From Bacillus sp. N1-1 (GTDB taxonomy: Bacteria; Bacillota; Bacilli; Bacillales; Guptibacillaceae): 64,000 bases of DNA. Shown here one piece after another: positions 44,065 to 52,749 of this stretch. The notes below the pieces were generated by a model. It made no database searches. It had not been told where the DNA came from and saw nothing but the letters and a program-made list of their open reading frames with translations. Position numbers and translations under genes: made by a program. The stretch is from assembly GCF_009818105.1 (NCBI RefSeq), contig NZ_CP046564.1, forward strand, positions 1,364,001-1,428,000. Direction: 5' to 3'. The number at the start of each line of letters is the position of its first letter. Positions within the stretch are counted from its first letter, which is position 1.

Positions 44065-44892
44065 TTGGATTTAAAACGAGCTTTAGAAGATCTTAATCGA
44101 AATGAGTTTCAAGGAGATCTTGATGACCTTCTTACTCACATGCTTTACCAGATTGGTAGTACCGATCCTGCCATAAGGGATAATCTCATTTATACAATGT
44201 TTGGAAAGCTGGTGATGAGCGATTATTTAACAGAGGAGCAGCTTACATACTTGTTAACCATTTGTCTCGATGAAGAACACCTTTTTTATCGTATCGGTGA
44301 AAGAGGAACAGACTCGGTTTTCACACGTTCTTTCTCAGTTCTGGTGGTTGCGCTCATTTTAGAAAAAGATCGTGAGACAGGATTTCTTAATGAAGATCGA
44401 ATGGAAGCTGCAACGGCTAAGTGTTTTCGGTTTTTACGAGAAGAGCAAGATACGCGAGGGTATGTTGAGACAAAAGGTTGGGCGCATAGCATCGCACATG
44501 GGGCGGATGCACTGACTGAAGTAATCAGGCATCCGCTATTTGATAATGGAACAATGGATGACTGTCTTGACGTGATACAGGAGTGTCTTTTTAAAGAAGC
44601 CACAACGTATGTAGATGATGAGGATGAACGACTATTGTTTGCGATCGAGGTCCTTTTGGATCAGGGGTTGAGTGAGGAGCACCTTAGTAAATGGATTGAG
44701 TTGCTCTCAACAGAGTTAGAAGGACTGTTTCAGCAGAACGGATATAGTGTTGAATTCTTCCATACAAAAGGAAATGTACTAAGGTTTATGAAAAGCTGTT
44801 ATTTCAGGTTAATTATGAAAGAGGATTTTTTTGAAGCGAGGTATATAATTGAAAAAGTTGTGGAGAGATGGACGAGGAAGATTTATGGGTGA
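44065..44892 (+). CDS. DUF2785-like protein
   Basis: 275 residues from TTG at 44065, which has TAGGAGG at 44051-44057. The longer frame from ATG 43984 would translate the REP palindrome and lacks a site. All-helical, acidic, no signal peptide; the GERGTDSVFTRSFSVLVVAL segment and LxxxRGYVETKGWAHSIAHGAD are typical of DUF2785 as I recall it. Function unknown. Confidence 0.75.
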   Translation: MDLKRALEDLNRNEFQGDLDDLLTHMLYQIGSTDPAIRDNLIYTMFGKLVMSDYLTEEQLTYLLTICLDEEHLFYRIGERGTDSVFTRSFSVLVVALILEKDRETGFLNEDRMEAATAKCFRFLREEQDTRGYVETKGWAHSIAHGADALTEVIRHPLFDNGTMDDCLDVIQECLFKEATTYVDDEDERLLFAIEVLLDQGLSEEHLSKWIELLSTELEGLFQQNGYSVEFFHTKGNVLRFMKSCYFRLIMKEDFFEARYIIEKVVERWTRKIYG

Positions 44893-44919
44893 CTGATTAA
44901 TAAGAAACTTCCCCGTAAA

Positions 44920-45456
44920 CTAGATCGACATCTCGTGACCTCTTTTCATATAGCTTCGCCTCGTCAACTCATCCCAGATAAAGAATAGGACAGAGCAAAT
45001 ACTCGCCCATAGAAAAAAGGCTGGTGCAACGAAAAAGGTTGCGAAGCCAAAACCTAGATGAATGAAACCGGAAAGGAATATTCGAAAACGACTCGTTTTT
45101 ACGGAAAGGTACTCAGCCAAAATAGAGACGGGTAGTCCGTATAATACATTTCCAAGCAAGCTATAGAGTAAAACAACAATAAAGGACATGAAAGTGATAA
45201 ATGAAAATGCCTCCATGCCTGCCATAGGAAGCGAAGAGAAAAAGAGTCCGATTGAAAACGTAATCGATGTAAGGAGAGCGACTTTGAGTTTCCTCATTTT
45301 ATTTTGGAATACATGTTTTCTAAAGGCAGGGAATAAAAATGCTGCCGCTAGAAGAGACAGAAGCAGTTTTAGAAAGGGCGCCGTCTCGGAGATCGAGATG
45401 ATTAGAATAAAAATCAAAATCGAAATAATGAGTACAAAGCTGTTTCGCTTAAACAT
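44920..45456 (-). CDS. Membrane protein of unknown function (178 aa)
   Basis: ATG behind AAAGGTGAGATGTT. Five to six membrane helices (about 7-23, 28-45, 60-80, 84-106, 128-158) and a basic end. No family recognised. Confidence 0.7.
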   Translation of the reverse strand: MFKRNSFVLIISILIFILIISISETAPFLKLLLSLLAAAFLFPAFRKHVFQNKMRKLKVALLTSITFSIGLFFSSLPMAGMEAFSFITFMSFIVVLLYSLLGNVLYGLPVSILAEYLSVKTSRFRIFLSGFIHLGFGFATFFVAPAFFLWASICSVLFFIWDELTRRSYMKRGHEMSI

Positions 45457-45510
45457 AACATCTCACCTTTCCTCGTTGGCTGTATGAAGCGCTCGTCATT
45501 AGCGCAGTGG

Positions 45511-45532
45511 GGGTCAGGTACGTACCTGACCC
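45511..45532. repeat. REP palindrome P4
   Basis: Perfect 22-bp palindrome, half GGGTCAGGTAC, abutting the stop codon of the 35-residue minus-strand gene. Confidence 0.9.
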
Positions 45533-45640
45533 TTAATGCTCGTCATCTTCATCCATTTTCCACGAATAGCCCGATCTCCCCATATAATAGAGGAAGCCTG
45601 CAGAAGATAAGATTGTGAGAATGGCAATGAACAGTCCCAT
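45533..45640 (-). CDS. Small single-helix membrane protein (35 aa)
   Basis: ATG at 45640 behind AAGGAGGTGTAGAAA, an excellent ribosome binding site. MGLFIAILTILSSAGFLYYM forms one helix, then a short charged tail ending EDDEH. Its stop touches REP palindrome P4, which may end the transcript. Confidence 0.7.
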   Translation of the reverse strand: MGLFIAILTILSSAGFLYYMGRSGYSWKMDEDDEH

Positions 45641-45685
45641 TTTCTACACCTCCTTAACGTTTTGAAAAGTTTAGTGAACAGCATC

Positions 45686-46219
45686 CTACTTTCTCTGCTG
45701 AATAATTGAGTTTGCTATTTGCACCATGTCTTCTTTAGTGAATGCAGACGCTTCTCCTGATGGAGTGAATCCAACCACTTTATAAAGGGCGTTTTCGTTC
45801 TGACTTACCCACGTCATCGTTAACAGGTGACCATCTTCATCTTCGGAGTAGAATCCTTGCATGTCTTGATCAAGCTCCTGATTTGTTTCCTCAATAGAAG
45901 AGTCAATTCCCTTCTGATCCTTAATCAGTACATTCAACCGCTTTTCATCTTCTGCGTAATAAACATCGATTCCGTATGGCTCAAATTTCGTTTCAGACAC
46001 AGCTTCGACATCACTCACTTCCAATGGGATCGTCTCCATATCGGGGACGGTAACTTCACTTCTGAATTCTTCAGGAAGTTTCTCAAGTTCCGTCTTCACC
46101 TCTGGATAATTTTCTTTCAAGGAGTCTAACTGATTTTCCGTGGATGTTTCAGCTTGCCCACTACAAGCAGCAAGAATTAGGATTAATCCGAATAAAACGG
46201 ATGTGAATTTTAATTTCAT
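45686..46219 (-). CDS. Lipoprotein of unknown function (177 aa)
   Basis: ATG behind ATAGGAGGCGTT. Lipobox LILAAC (C19), a charged helical linker, then a compact domain (about 55-175) whose end (MTWVSQNENALYKVVG...FTKEDMVQIANSI) recalls the DUF4367-like end of the lipoprotein at 7114. No specific function. Confidence 0.75.
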   Translation of the reverse strand: MKLKFTSVLFGLILILAACSGQAETSTENQLDSLKENYPEVKTELEKLPEEFRSEVTVPDMETIPLEVSDVEAVSETKFEPYGIDVYYAEDEKRLNVLIKDQKGIDSSIEETNQELDQDMQGFYSEDEDGHLLTMTWVSQNENALYKVVGFTPSGEASAFTKEDMVQIANSIIQQRK

Positions 46220-46318
46220 ATGTAACGCCTCCTATATCATGTACTACGAGAGTGCTGTGAAAAAGTTTCAGATTTCCTACCATTTATTAGCATCATATAA
46301 CGAGTCTCACCCTTTAAA

Positions 46319-46388
46319 AAATGTAAAAAGTTTTTGACGTTATTCCCTGTCTCCCTTATAATGGAAAAGTAAAATGTTTTTTACATTT
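46319..46388 (+). promoter_or_regulatory. SigA promoter and candidate XRE operators
   Basis: TTGACG at 46334-46339, 17-base spacer, TATAAT at 46357-46362. The palindrome AAATGT-N5-ACATTT (46372-46388) lies just downstream of the -10, and a half-site AAATGT (46319-46324) just upstream of the -35. The spacing suits autorepression by the XRE protein. Confidence 0.72.
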
Positions 46389-46403
46389 GAAGAGGTGTTG
46401 TGA

Positions 46404-46622
46404 TTGAAAAACACGATTCGTTTGATGAGAAAGGAATTGAAATTTTCTCAAGAAGAGCTTGCAACCCAATGCTTGGTGACCCGGCAAACGATTAATGCAA
46501 TTGAGAACGATAAGTATGATCCTACCCTGGCGCTAGCTTTTAAATTAGCCAAAAGCTTACATACGAGTGTGGATCACTTATTTCAATTTGAGGGGGATGG
46601 CAATGAAACTAAGAAAAGCTGA
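46404..46622 (+). CDS. Small XRE-family repressor
   Basis: 72 residues from TTG behind AGAGGTG. One Cro/C1 helix-turn-helix (FSQEELATQCLVTRQTINAIENDKYDPT, cited in part). Overlaps the next gene by 20 bases. Close relative in size and layout of the XRE gene at 17422, including a membrane-protein partner. Confidence 0.9.
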   Translation: MKNTIRLMRKELKFSQEELATQCLVTRQTINAIENDKYDPTLALAFKLAKSLHTSVDHLFQFEGDGNETKKS

Positions 46623-46812
46623 TGAAATGGAAAAGGATCACAATTTGAAATCTGCGCGAAATGCGTTTGTCTTTTATACAGCAGCCCTATTGATCTGGGC
46701 ATTGATTCACGTGATTCACACAGGTGACACGGGTATCTCGATGACAATCTTATTAGTCGGATCGGCGGTATTCTGGTTTTCTCGATCGTTTCTATACAAA
46801 AAAACGCAGTAA
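46603..46812 (+). CDS. Small two-helix membrane protein
   Basis: 69 residues; ATG at 46603 follows GAGGGGGA within the end of the XRE gene. Charged N-terminus (KLRKADEMEKDH), then two helices (about 21-38 and 44-60). Probably co-regulated with the XRE protein; function unknown. Confidence 0.75.
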   Translation: MKLRKADEMEKDHNLKSARNAFVFYTAALLIWALIHVIHTGDTGISMTILLVGSAVFWFSRSFLYKKTQ

Positions 46813-46855
46813 TCGGTTTAGGGTACATGAATGACTCATTTAATAGGGGGACATG

Positions 46856-47248
46856 ATGCTTCAATCAAAAAAGCTAATTCAAATCATTGCGCTACTTGTA
46901 ACGAGTACTTTGGTTCTGGTTGCACTTTATCGGTGGCTTCGTTTTGACATGATCGACGGAGGGACGATTTTCTTTAGTTTTCTTGCATTAAGTTATTTCT
47001 TCAATACATTAACATGGGGAAATCCAGAAGGTGCTGAAGCGAAGGACGAACGAGAAGAACACATTATCTTGAAAAGTACTAAGGTTGGTTATTTTGTTCT
47101 TATGATTGGTTCTGCACTCATCCTGTTTATCTCTGAAGGGGTAACAAATTTAAATGATATTGATAATTACCCGTTACTGCTCGTGGTATGCCTCACGTTC
47201 GTCACGCTACCAATAACGGAATTCATTTATGCCAAAAAGTATCGATAG
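46856..47248 (+). CDS. Four-helix membrane protein
   Basis: 130 residues from ATG at 46856 (ATG at 46853 is too close to AGGGGG). Four helices (about 7-24, 32-50, 76-93, 106-123) with an acidic EGAEAKDEREEH loop. Third gene of the XRE/membrane module, 43 bases after the previous one. Confidence 0.72.
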   Translation: MLQSKKLIQIIALLVTSTLVLVALYRWLRFDMIDGGTIFFSFLALSYFFNTLTWGNPEGAEAKDEREEHIILKSTKVGYFVLMIGSALILFISEGVTNLNDIDNYPLLLVVCLTFVTLPITEFIYAKKYR

Positions 47249-47283
47249 AGATCATAGTCATAGCCTATCGTAAAGAAAAACTA

Positions 47284-47322
47284 AAAAGAGCGGCGAATGG
47301 TCTGCGCATTCGCCGCTCTTTT
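47284..47322. terminator. Bidirectional terminator
   Basis: Sixteen-bp perfect stem (AAAAGAGCGGCGAATG with its complement), seven-base loop; shared with the convergent gene at 47347. Confidence 0.95.
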
Positions 47323-47346
47323 CTAATGTGAAATGGTTACTCTGTT

Positions 47347-47697
47347 TTAAGCTAGCTCGCGCTCATAAACAACTTCTTTCGTTTCGATGTCGATCGCGTC
47401 TACCTTCATTTTGATAACCTCGTTATTATCATTCTTTTTCGCACCCCAGAGACGGATGTAGTTCTCTGTTTTATGATCTAGAAAATTTACTTGAACCGTT
47501 CTTACTTCACCAATTTCCACTTCTTTATCTTCAATCCAACATTCTTGAAACACCATCGTTTCTCTCGGTTGGCTTAAAAGGTAATCCTGCATAATCTTTA
47601 CATATTCAGGGAAATTCAGCTCTGCATTTTCAATACAGATCTCGTGAAAATCATTGAAATCTGTCATATGGTAGCTTGCTTTTGGTTCGTTATTCAT
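47347..47697 (-). CDS. Conserved-looking soluble protein (116 aa)
   Basis: ATG behind GTAGGAGGAGAAA. An N-terminal helical part (FNDFHEICIENAELNFPEY) and a beta-rich second half (MVFQECWIEDKEVEIGEVRT, VQVNFLDHKTENYIRLWGAK). Acidic, cytoplasmic. No family recognised. Confidence 0.7.
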   Translation of the reverse strand: MNNEPKASYHMTDFNDFHEICIENAELNFPEYVKIMQDYLLSQPRETMVFQECWIEDKEVEIGEVRTVQVNFLDHKTENYIRLWGAKKNDNNEVIKMKVDAIDIETKEVVYERELA

Positions 47698-48028
47698 TGT
47701 TTCTCCTCCTACAGGTCTCGTTTGATAACATACTCTTTCCCCAAAAGTGAACGTTAAAAACGGCTAAAATTTGTGAGAAGCGCTCAGCGGATTTATTAAA
47801 TGAAAAACAACGCTATCCTAATAGAGAAATGACGTGGTTTTGTCATCGGAACTTTTTTGATTCGATATGCTGAATTAAGATGTCATTGGATTTTTCTTAC
47901 GAAAAGAAGGGATTTCAATTTAAGAAAAGAAGAAAGTCTGAGCAACTTTAAAGAGGTGAATCGAATGGATAAAGTTGTGGTGTGAGAAGGAGATTTTTCG
48001 TTAAATTAAAAAATGAGGAATGATCTCG
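47698..48028. other. Intergenic region with a six-codon reading frame
   Basis: About 330 bases. Near its end AAAGAGGTGAATCG precedes ATG 47965 and the frame MDKVVV-stop (47965-47985). That could be a leader peptide or a truncated gene start. No hairpin terminator or operator recognised. Confidence 0.4.
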
Positions 48029-48439
48029 ATGGCACAACCCTATCAAGTAATCGATCGTTATCCAACCTACGAAGAGTATGTCAGCTTATGTAAAGCAGTG
48101 GGGTGGGAATTGAATTTTAACGTGGCCGAAAAAGCGATACGTCACTCGCTTTATGCGGCTGTCATGATAGACGGTGAAAACGTCATAGGAATGGCAAGGA
48201 TTGTGGGAGATGGAGCGATGTATTTTTACATTCAAGATTTTGTTATCCATCCAGACCACCAGCGGAACGGGGCAGGAAAACTGCTGATGGAGAAGCTCTT
48301 TTCCTATTTGAAAGAGCATGCTCCATCTCCAGCGTTCATTGGACTGTTTTCGACGGAGGCGGGGAGCGGATTGTATGAGCAATTTGGCTTTCAACCGCGT
48401 GACTTGCAGGGGATGTTTCGACTAACGCCAATTGACTAG
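48029..48439 (+). CDS. GNAT-family N-acetyltransferase
   Basis: 136 residues; ATG at 48029 preferred over ATG at 48020, which is only two bases from GAGGA. GNAT core: MARIVGDGAMYFYIQDFVIH and the acetyl-CoA loop HPDHQRNGAGKLLM. Acceptor unknown. Stands alone. Confidence 0.88.
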   Translation: MAQPYQVIDRYPTYEEYVSLCKAVGWELNFNVAEKAIRHSLYAAVMIDGENVIGMARIVGDGAMYFYIQDFVIHPDHQRNGAGKLLMEKLFSYLKEHAPSPAFIGLFSTEAGSGLYEQFGFQPRDLQGMFRLTPID

Positions 48440-48550
48440 TGGGATGGTGGTGTCTTCAACGGCACCGCCAATTTACGATAGGTAGCCATTAGAATAGTTG
48501 AAACTTTATGGGCATTTGAACCGTATACTATAAAAAAGGGAGGGATGGAC

Positions 48551-48733
48551 ATGGAAGCATTTTTTGTGATTTTTCTAGTTATTTTATTTATTGCTCTTGG
48601 GTCTGCCAGATCGAAATCCTTGAATCATCGAGGCGGGGGAACGGATCATTCAAGCTACTATAGCGGAAGTCATCATAGTTCGGGTTGTGATGGTGGAGAC
48701 GGTGGTGGCTGCGGAGGGGGCGGCGGTGAATAG
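48551..48733 (+). CDS. Small membrane-anchored glycine-rich protein
   Basis: 60 residues from ATG 48551, six bases after GGGAGGG (ATG 48545 is too close). One N-terminal helix (MEAFFVIFLVILFIALGSA), a His/Ser region, and a tail SSGCDGGDGGGCGGGGGE with two cysteines. Gly-rich Cys tails of this kind occur on several Bacillus surface-associated proteins; function unknown. Confidence 0.7.
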   Translation: MEAFFVIFLVILFIALGSARSKSLNHRGGGTDHSSYYSGSHHSSGCDGGDGGGCGGGGGE

Positions 48734-48780
48734 CTGTCGTCTTCATTTCAGGAGTGAATGAGTTGAATTGAGGTGATCAA

Positions 48781-49002
48781 GTGCTTAAAGCATTACGCAT
48801 CAGTTGCGCCATTATGGCGGGTGGATTTGCAGTAGCTGTTTTAACTGGAAGCATCTTTCTATTGCCATTGATGCTCCTTTCACTTGGTCTTTTCATGACG
48901 GTAACGGGTTTTGAGGAATTAAATCGTGGTCAAAGAAGATCAGCGAAACTAACGTTTTGCGTTTCTGCCTTGATTATTTTCGCTGTGTTTTTTACCTTCT
49001 AG
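48781..49002 (+). CDS. DUF3953-like small membrane protein
   Basis: 73 residues from GTG behind GAGGTGATCA. Three hydrophobic segments (about 5-22, 26-43, 56-72) and a FEELNRGQRRSAK loop as in DUF3953 (YczI-like). Function unknown. Confidence 0.7.
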   Translation: MLKALRISCAIMAGGFAVAVLTGSIFLLPLMLLSLGLFMTVTGFEELNRGQRRSAKLTFCVSALIIFAVFFTF

Positions 49003-49096
49003 GGCTATTAGTAAGCCTATCAAAAAAAGAAAACAGAACTATTGGAGCGTAAGTGGTAGAATGGAGAGAGTTCATTAAAAAAACATACATAAGGTT

Positions 49097-49112
49097 GAGA
49101 GAGAGAGAGAGA
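49097..49112 (+). repeat. (GA)8 microsatellite
   Basis: Eight GA dinucleotides about 26 bases upstream of the GNAT start at 49138, within the likely 5' untranslated region. Length changes could alter promoter or ribosome spacing. Confidence 0.85.
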
Positions 49113-49137
49113 CTTTCCATACTGAAGGGAGCACCAT

Positions 49138-49659
49138 GTGAAGACGGAGATTGTCCAATTAACAAAACCAACTGCTCAATTTGTGGAAGTCCTGAATCGT
49201 TGGGAAAATGATCGGGAATTAATACCGCTTATTCGTCCAAATAAAAGTCAGGAGGAATTAGATCGACGCGAAACGATCACTCTTGAAGGGGTAAGGGATC
49301 GCCTGGAATATCAGCAAATTTTCCAGATTTTTGTGAATCACGAAATGATCGGTGAAATGAATTATATGGTAGACCCTCCGCACCTCTTTAAACAAGAATC
49401 AGGAACGGCTTGGATCGGGATTACGATCGGTGAACCTGAAGGCAGGGGCAAGGGAATTGGCTTTGAAGCAATTCAATATTTAGAAGAACACATTTACCAA
49501 CAGGGCTTTAACCGCATTGAGCTTGGTGTGTTTGAGTTTAATACAAACGCGTATAAGCTTTATCAAAAGCTTGGTTATGAAGAGATAGGAAGATTAGAAG
49601 ATTTCACTTACTGGAACGGAAGAATGTGGTCAGATATTCGAATGGAAAAGTATTTGTAA
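49138..49659 (+). CDS. GNAT-family N-acetyltransferase
   Basis: 173 residues from GTG behind GAAGGGAG. GNAT motif A GITIGEPEGRGKGIGFEAIQ (acetyl-CoA loop RGKGIG) and motif B FEFNTNAYKLYQKLGY. Resembles RimJ/RimL-like acetyltransferases; substrate unknown. Own terminator. Confidence 0.9.
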   Translation: MKTEIVQLTKPTAQFVEVLNRWENDRELIPLIRPNKSQEELDRRETITLEGVRDRLEYQQIFQIFVNHEMIGEMNYMVDPPHLFKQESGTAWIGITIGEPEGRGKGIGFEAIQYLEEHIYQQGFNRIELGVFEFNTNAYKLYQKLGYEEIGRLEDFTYWNGRMWSDIRMEKYL

Positions 49660-49669
49660 GATCATGAAC

Positions 49670-49709
49670 AGTGCTGCTTGCCAGAGTTTTGGTTGAGCAG
49701 CACTTTTTA
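49670..49709 (+). terminator. Rho-independent terminator
   Basis: Nine-bp stem (AGTGCTGCT with AGCAGCACT), 17-base loop, five Ts. Confidence 0.85.
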
Positions 49710-49712
49710 TGT

Positions 49713-50117
49713 TTAGGGTACAAGATGAAGAGAACTTGAAAGACGATAGGCGCGCTCTTCTTCAAGAGAAAGAAAGGCGTCGGTTTGGTGATGCTTATCT
49801 TTTGGATAATAGCCGAGCATTTTCAGCACTTTATCATCGTTTAGAAAAAGGACTTTGTAAGAAGGAAGATCCAGGTCGGCACTTTTAATACTCTCAACGT
49901 CTGCTTTTTCAAGCGCTTGACGTACCTGATCGATGGTTTCCGTGGAGGTGATGTTATTAATGAGTTTTCCTTCACGCTCATATTGTTCAGGAGATGGGGA
50001 CAAGTCACTCACTTTGATAACGTTGATCTGTGTGGCTTGATTAAGAAGCTGAAATTCGTCATTTTGACAGCTTAAGAGTAAGAGTAGGAAAAGGAATAAG
50101 ATGAAGCATTTGCGCAA
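49713..50117 (-). CDS. Small lipoprotein (134 aa)
   Basis: TTG at 50117 lies eight bases after GAGG; a GTG at 50126 overlaps that site. Hydrophobic leader with lipobox LLLLSC, then an about 115-residue domain (INVIKVSDLSPSPEQYEREG...LPSYKVLFLNDDKVLKMLGY). Not assigned to a family. Confidence 0.72.
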   Translation of the reverse strand: MRKCFILFLFLLLLLSCQNDEFQLLNQATQINVIKVSDLSPSPEQYEREGKLINNITSTETIDQVRQALEKADVESIKSADLDLPSYKVLFLNDDKVLKMLGYYPKDKHHQTDAFLSLEEERAYRLSSSLHLVP

Positions 50118-50142
50118 TGAGTTCACCTCGATTTGTGGATGC

Positions 50143-50166
50143 GGGGTCAGGTACGAGCCAGACCCC
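50143..50166. repeat. REP palindrome P5 (imperfect)
   Basis: GGGGTCAGGTACGAGCCAGA followed by CCCC, just outside the stop of the transporter remnant. Confidence 0.8.
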
Positions 50167-50180
50167 GTCCTACTTAAGAC

Positions 50181-50339
50181 CTATAATAGCACGACGCCAA
50201 CCATAATGAGCGCGATGGAGATGAATTTTCTTCTGGTCGCTTTTTCGTTGAATAAGAGGAGACCCGCAATGGTTGTGCCGGCGATGGAGCCGCTCCAAAG
50301 AGAGATGTATCTCCATACGAGCAGTCCTGATCTTCTTAA
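50181..50339 (-). pseudogene. 3' remnant of a DMT-superfamily (EamA/SMR-like) transporter
   Basis: The minus-strand frame reads LRRSGLLVWRYISLWSGSIA, then GTTIAGLLLFNEKATRRKFI and SIALIMVGVVLL before a TAG at 50183-50181. That is the typical last two helices of a drug/metabolite transporter. There is no start codon with a ribosome binding site, and the frame closes close to the kinase stop at 50367, so only the gene end survives. Confidence 0.72.
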
Positions 50340-50366
50340 GCTATTATCCCAATCGTTTACTCAACT

Positions 50367-52532
50367 TTAACGCTGTAGCGGTAAAGTGATTGATACAACG
50401 GTCCCAACACCTACCGTGCTATCAAAGTGAATGGTGCCATGATGTTCGTGGATAATTTTATAACAAACGACAAGGCCAAGTCCGGTTCCTGTATCTTTGT
50501 TTGAGAAAAATGGTTCTCCAAGCCGTTCCAATCGGTCTTTTGGAATGCCGACCCCTTTATCGGCAATTTCGATAAACAAATGGGTATCGGAGTTGCAGGT
50601 TGTGATCGAAAGCAATCCACCATCTGGCATCGATTCAATTCCATTTTTGATCACATTCATGAGCACCTGCGTGATCTGATTTTTTTCACAGTGCATCATA
50701 AGGGAAGGCGTGTGAAAAGCGGTTCTTACATTGACTTTATTTAGTAAAAGTTCAGGATTCATAAGTGAAACGACGTTCCGCGTTAGCGCCATAATATCGA
50801 TTTGCTGATACGTGACAGCCTGCGGTCTCGCCAGTGAGAGAAACTCGTTAATGATCCCTTCAATTCGATCCATTTCAGAAAGCATGAGCTCAAGAATTTC
50901 CTCGTTAATGCGATCCTTGTAAAGTTGAATAAAGCCTTTGACAGATGTTAATGGGTTGCGCACTTCATGAGCGACGGCTGCTGCGAGCTGGCCGATTGCT
51001 GAGAGTTTTTCTGAACGAAGAAGAAGTTCTTCGGTTTTTTTACGGTCGCGAATATCTCGGGTAATGGCGGACATCGCTGTAACGTTTCCTTCGTGATCTT
51101 TGATGGGGGAGTAGGTGACGCTCACATCGATCGGTGTGCCATCTTTTTTTACTCTTACTGTTTCAAAATCAACAACTCCCTCACCAATAAGGACGGCTTT
51201 GGTGATGCGATTTGCTTCTTCTTTATTTTGATCAGGATAGATATCATATAAATGGGCGATCATGTCCCCATCGTTGTATCCGTAGAGTTTCTTAAAGGCT
51301 GGATTCACCTGAATGATTTCTTTGTCCAGGTTGCTAACGGAAATCGCATCGGCGTTATTGGTAAAGATGGATTCAATGAGCTCCTGTGTTTCGATTAGTT
51401 CTCGTTCGACTTCTTTCCGCTCAGAAATGTCTCTTCCAATCGCAATAAGGTATTTTCGCTTTCCATTGGAATGGAAGGTTGGTGCTTTAATGATTTCGAA
51501 TGTGGCCATTTCGCCATTTGCGAGTTCGAGTTGATATTCATATTCGACATTTGTTTGTTGCTTCCAGGCTAATAGGTCAGTATTCACGTTGTTTTTTAGT
51601 AAATGATGGGCATCGATGTTGCTACAGTTTAATTCTTCGCACGTTCTCCCTTTGTATTTTCCTTCTTCAATTCCAAAAATTCGTTTGGCGTATGCATTCA
51701 TTTCAATGATTTTCCCGTTCTCATCTTTGAAAATAATAAATTCAGGAATGGAATCAATAAGCGAGCGTAATTGTCCTGCCTGATCGAGTGCATCAAGCTG
51801 TGCGTTTTTGAAATCAGTAATGTCTTTTACAATTTTATAAGCGCCCCGAAATTGGCCGTTCGTATGAATGGGGATGGTTTTGATGAGAAGGTGTACGCGA
51901 TTTCCATGGACATCGCTCGCTTCAATTTCGTATGGACGCTGATCACCGTGGAGTGCTAATTCAAAATGTCTTCCGATCGTTAATATGGTTTCATACTCAA
52001 CGACCTGGGCAGGAAAGTGTTTAAGGTTATCAAGAGAATAACCAAGCATTTGATGAAGCGCCTGATTAATGAGCGTTAGTTGCAAGTGTTCATCGATAAA
52101 AGCAATCCCATCTGGGTTCTCATCGATTAAAGAATGGAACCGCTGTTGGAGCTCTTCTGTTGGAATGGGTTTCTCTTTATCTATGTTCTCTTGTGAGATT
52201 TCTTTATAAACTGCTTCTTTATCTTCAACGATGATGAACGTAGCTAGGTTATCGTCAATCCGAGAGAAACGAATCCTTTCCTTCGTGTAGGGAAGAGGTA
52301 GCGAAATAAATTCACCTAACGGCACTGTAAACGCCTGGTCGAGATAGCTGTTTAGTTGATTCTGTTCCATGAGTAGAATGGTTTCGAACGATTGGATGTA
52401 ATCGATCTGTTCAAAAGATGAAAATCTAGAAATCGCGTATTCATTACGATAGACAATACCACCATTCCGATCAAAAACAATGAGGGGTAAGGGGATGGCA
52501 TCGTAATGAGCAAAAAAGGAAGTTGTTATCAT
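50367..52532 (-). CDS. Multi-PAS sensor histidine kinase (Kin-like)
   Basis: 721 residues; ATG at 52532 follows GGAGGGTTACTTT, an earlier start at 52553 is rejected. No membrane helices. Four PAS domains (about 10-100, 137-255, 265-385, 390-510; for example DGIAFIDEHLQLTLINQAL, PEFIIFKDENGKIIEMNAY, ADAISVSNLDKEIIQVNPAF), then HisKA with AHEVRNPLTSVKGF and HATPase_c (NVIKNGIESMPDGG, DKGVGIP, GTGLGL). The EKLSAIGQLAAAVAHEVRNP block is typical of sporulation-phosphorelay kinases such as KinA/KinE; no adjacent regulator gene, as for those orphans. Confidence 0.9.
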   Translation of the reverse strand: MITTSFFAHYDAIPLPLIVFDRNGGIVYRNEYAISRFSSFEQIDYIQSFETILLMEQNQLNSYLDQAFTVPLGEFISLPLPYTKERIRFSRIDDNLATFIIVEDKEAVYKEISQENIDKEKPIPTEELQQRFHSLIDENPDGIAFIDEHLQLTLINQALHQMLGYSLDNLKHFPAQVVEYETILTIGRHFELALHGDQRPYEIEASDVHGNRVHLLIKTIPIHTNGQFRGAYKIVKDITDFKNAQLDALDQAGQLRSLIDSIPEFIIFKDENGKIIEMNAYAKRIFGIEEGKYKGRTCEELNCSNIDAHHLLKNNVNTDLLAWKQQTNVEYEYQLELANGEMATFEIIKAPTFHSNGKRKYLIAIGRDISERKEVERELIETQELIESIFTNNADAISVSNLDKEIIQVNPAFKKLYGYNDGDMIAHLYDIYPDQNKEEANRITKAVLIGEGVVDFETVRVKKDGTPIDVSVTYSPIKDHEGNVTAMSAITRDIRDRKKTEELLLRSEKLSAIGQLAAAVAHEVRNPLTSVKGFIQLYKDRINEEILELMLSEMDRIEGIINEFLSLARPQAVTYQQIDIMALTRNVVSLMNPELLLNKVNVRTAFHTPSLMMHCEKNQITQVLMNVIKNGIESMPDGGLLSITTCNSDTHLFIEIADKGVGIPKDRLERLGEPFFSNKDTGTGLGLVVCYKIIHEHHGTIHFDSTVGVGTVVSITLPLQR

Positions 52533-52611
52533 TAAAGTAACCCTCCAGATCAAGTAATCTATTCATCTAGTATAACAAACGAAAAAGATGAGAGGGGGAA
52601 AAGGGGGGGCA

Positions 52612-52645
52612 GTGAGGGGGTCAGGTTCGTACCTGACCCCCTCAC
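52612..52645. repeat. REP palindrome P6
   Basis: Fifteen-bp arms (GTGAGGGGGTCAGGT and complement) around a four-base centre TCGT. Confidence 0.9.
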
Positions 52646-52672
52646 CTTTCTGCAACTATTAAGAAATTCACA

Positions 52673-52733
52673 TTGTTGTTTCACACATAATACTGTATGA
52701 TACATAGTATAAATAGTGTACGACATACAGTAT
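52673..52733 (+). promoter_or_regulatory. PadR gene promoter and operator dyad
   Basis: -35 TTGTTG (52673-52678), 17 bases, -10 TATGAT (52696-52701). Inverted repeats ATACTGTATG (52690-52699) and CATACAGTAT (52724-52733) overlap the -10 and the start region, with an inner TACA-N12-TGTA. Fits autorepression by a PadR dimer. Confidence 0.72.
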
Positions 52734-52749
52734 GGAAGTTGGTGAAGAT

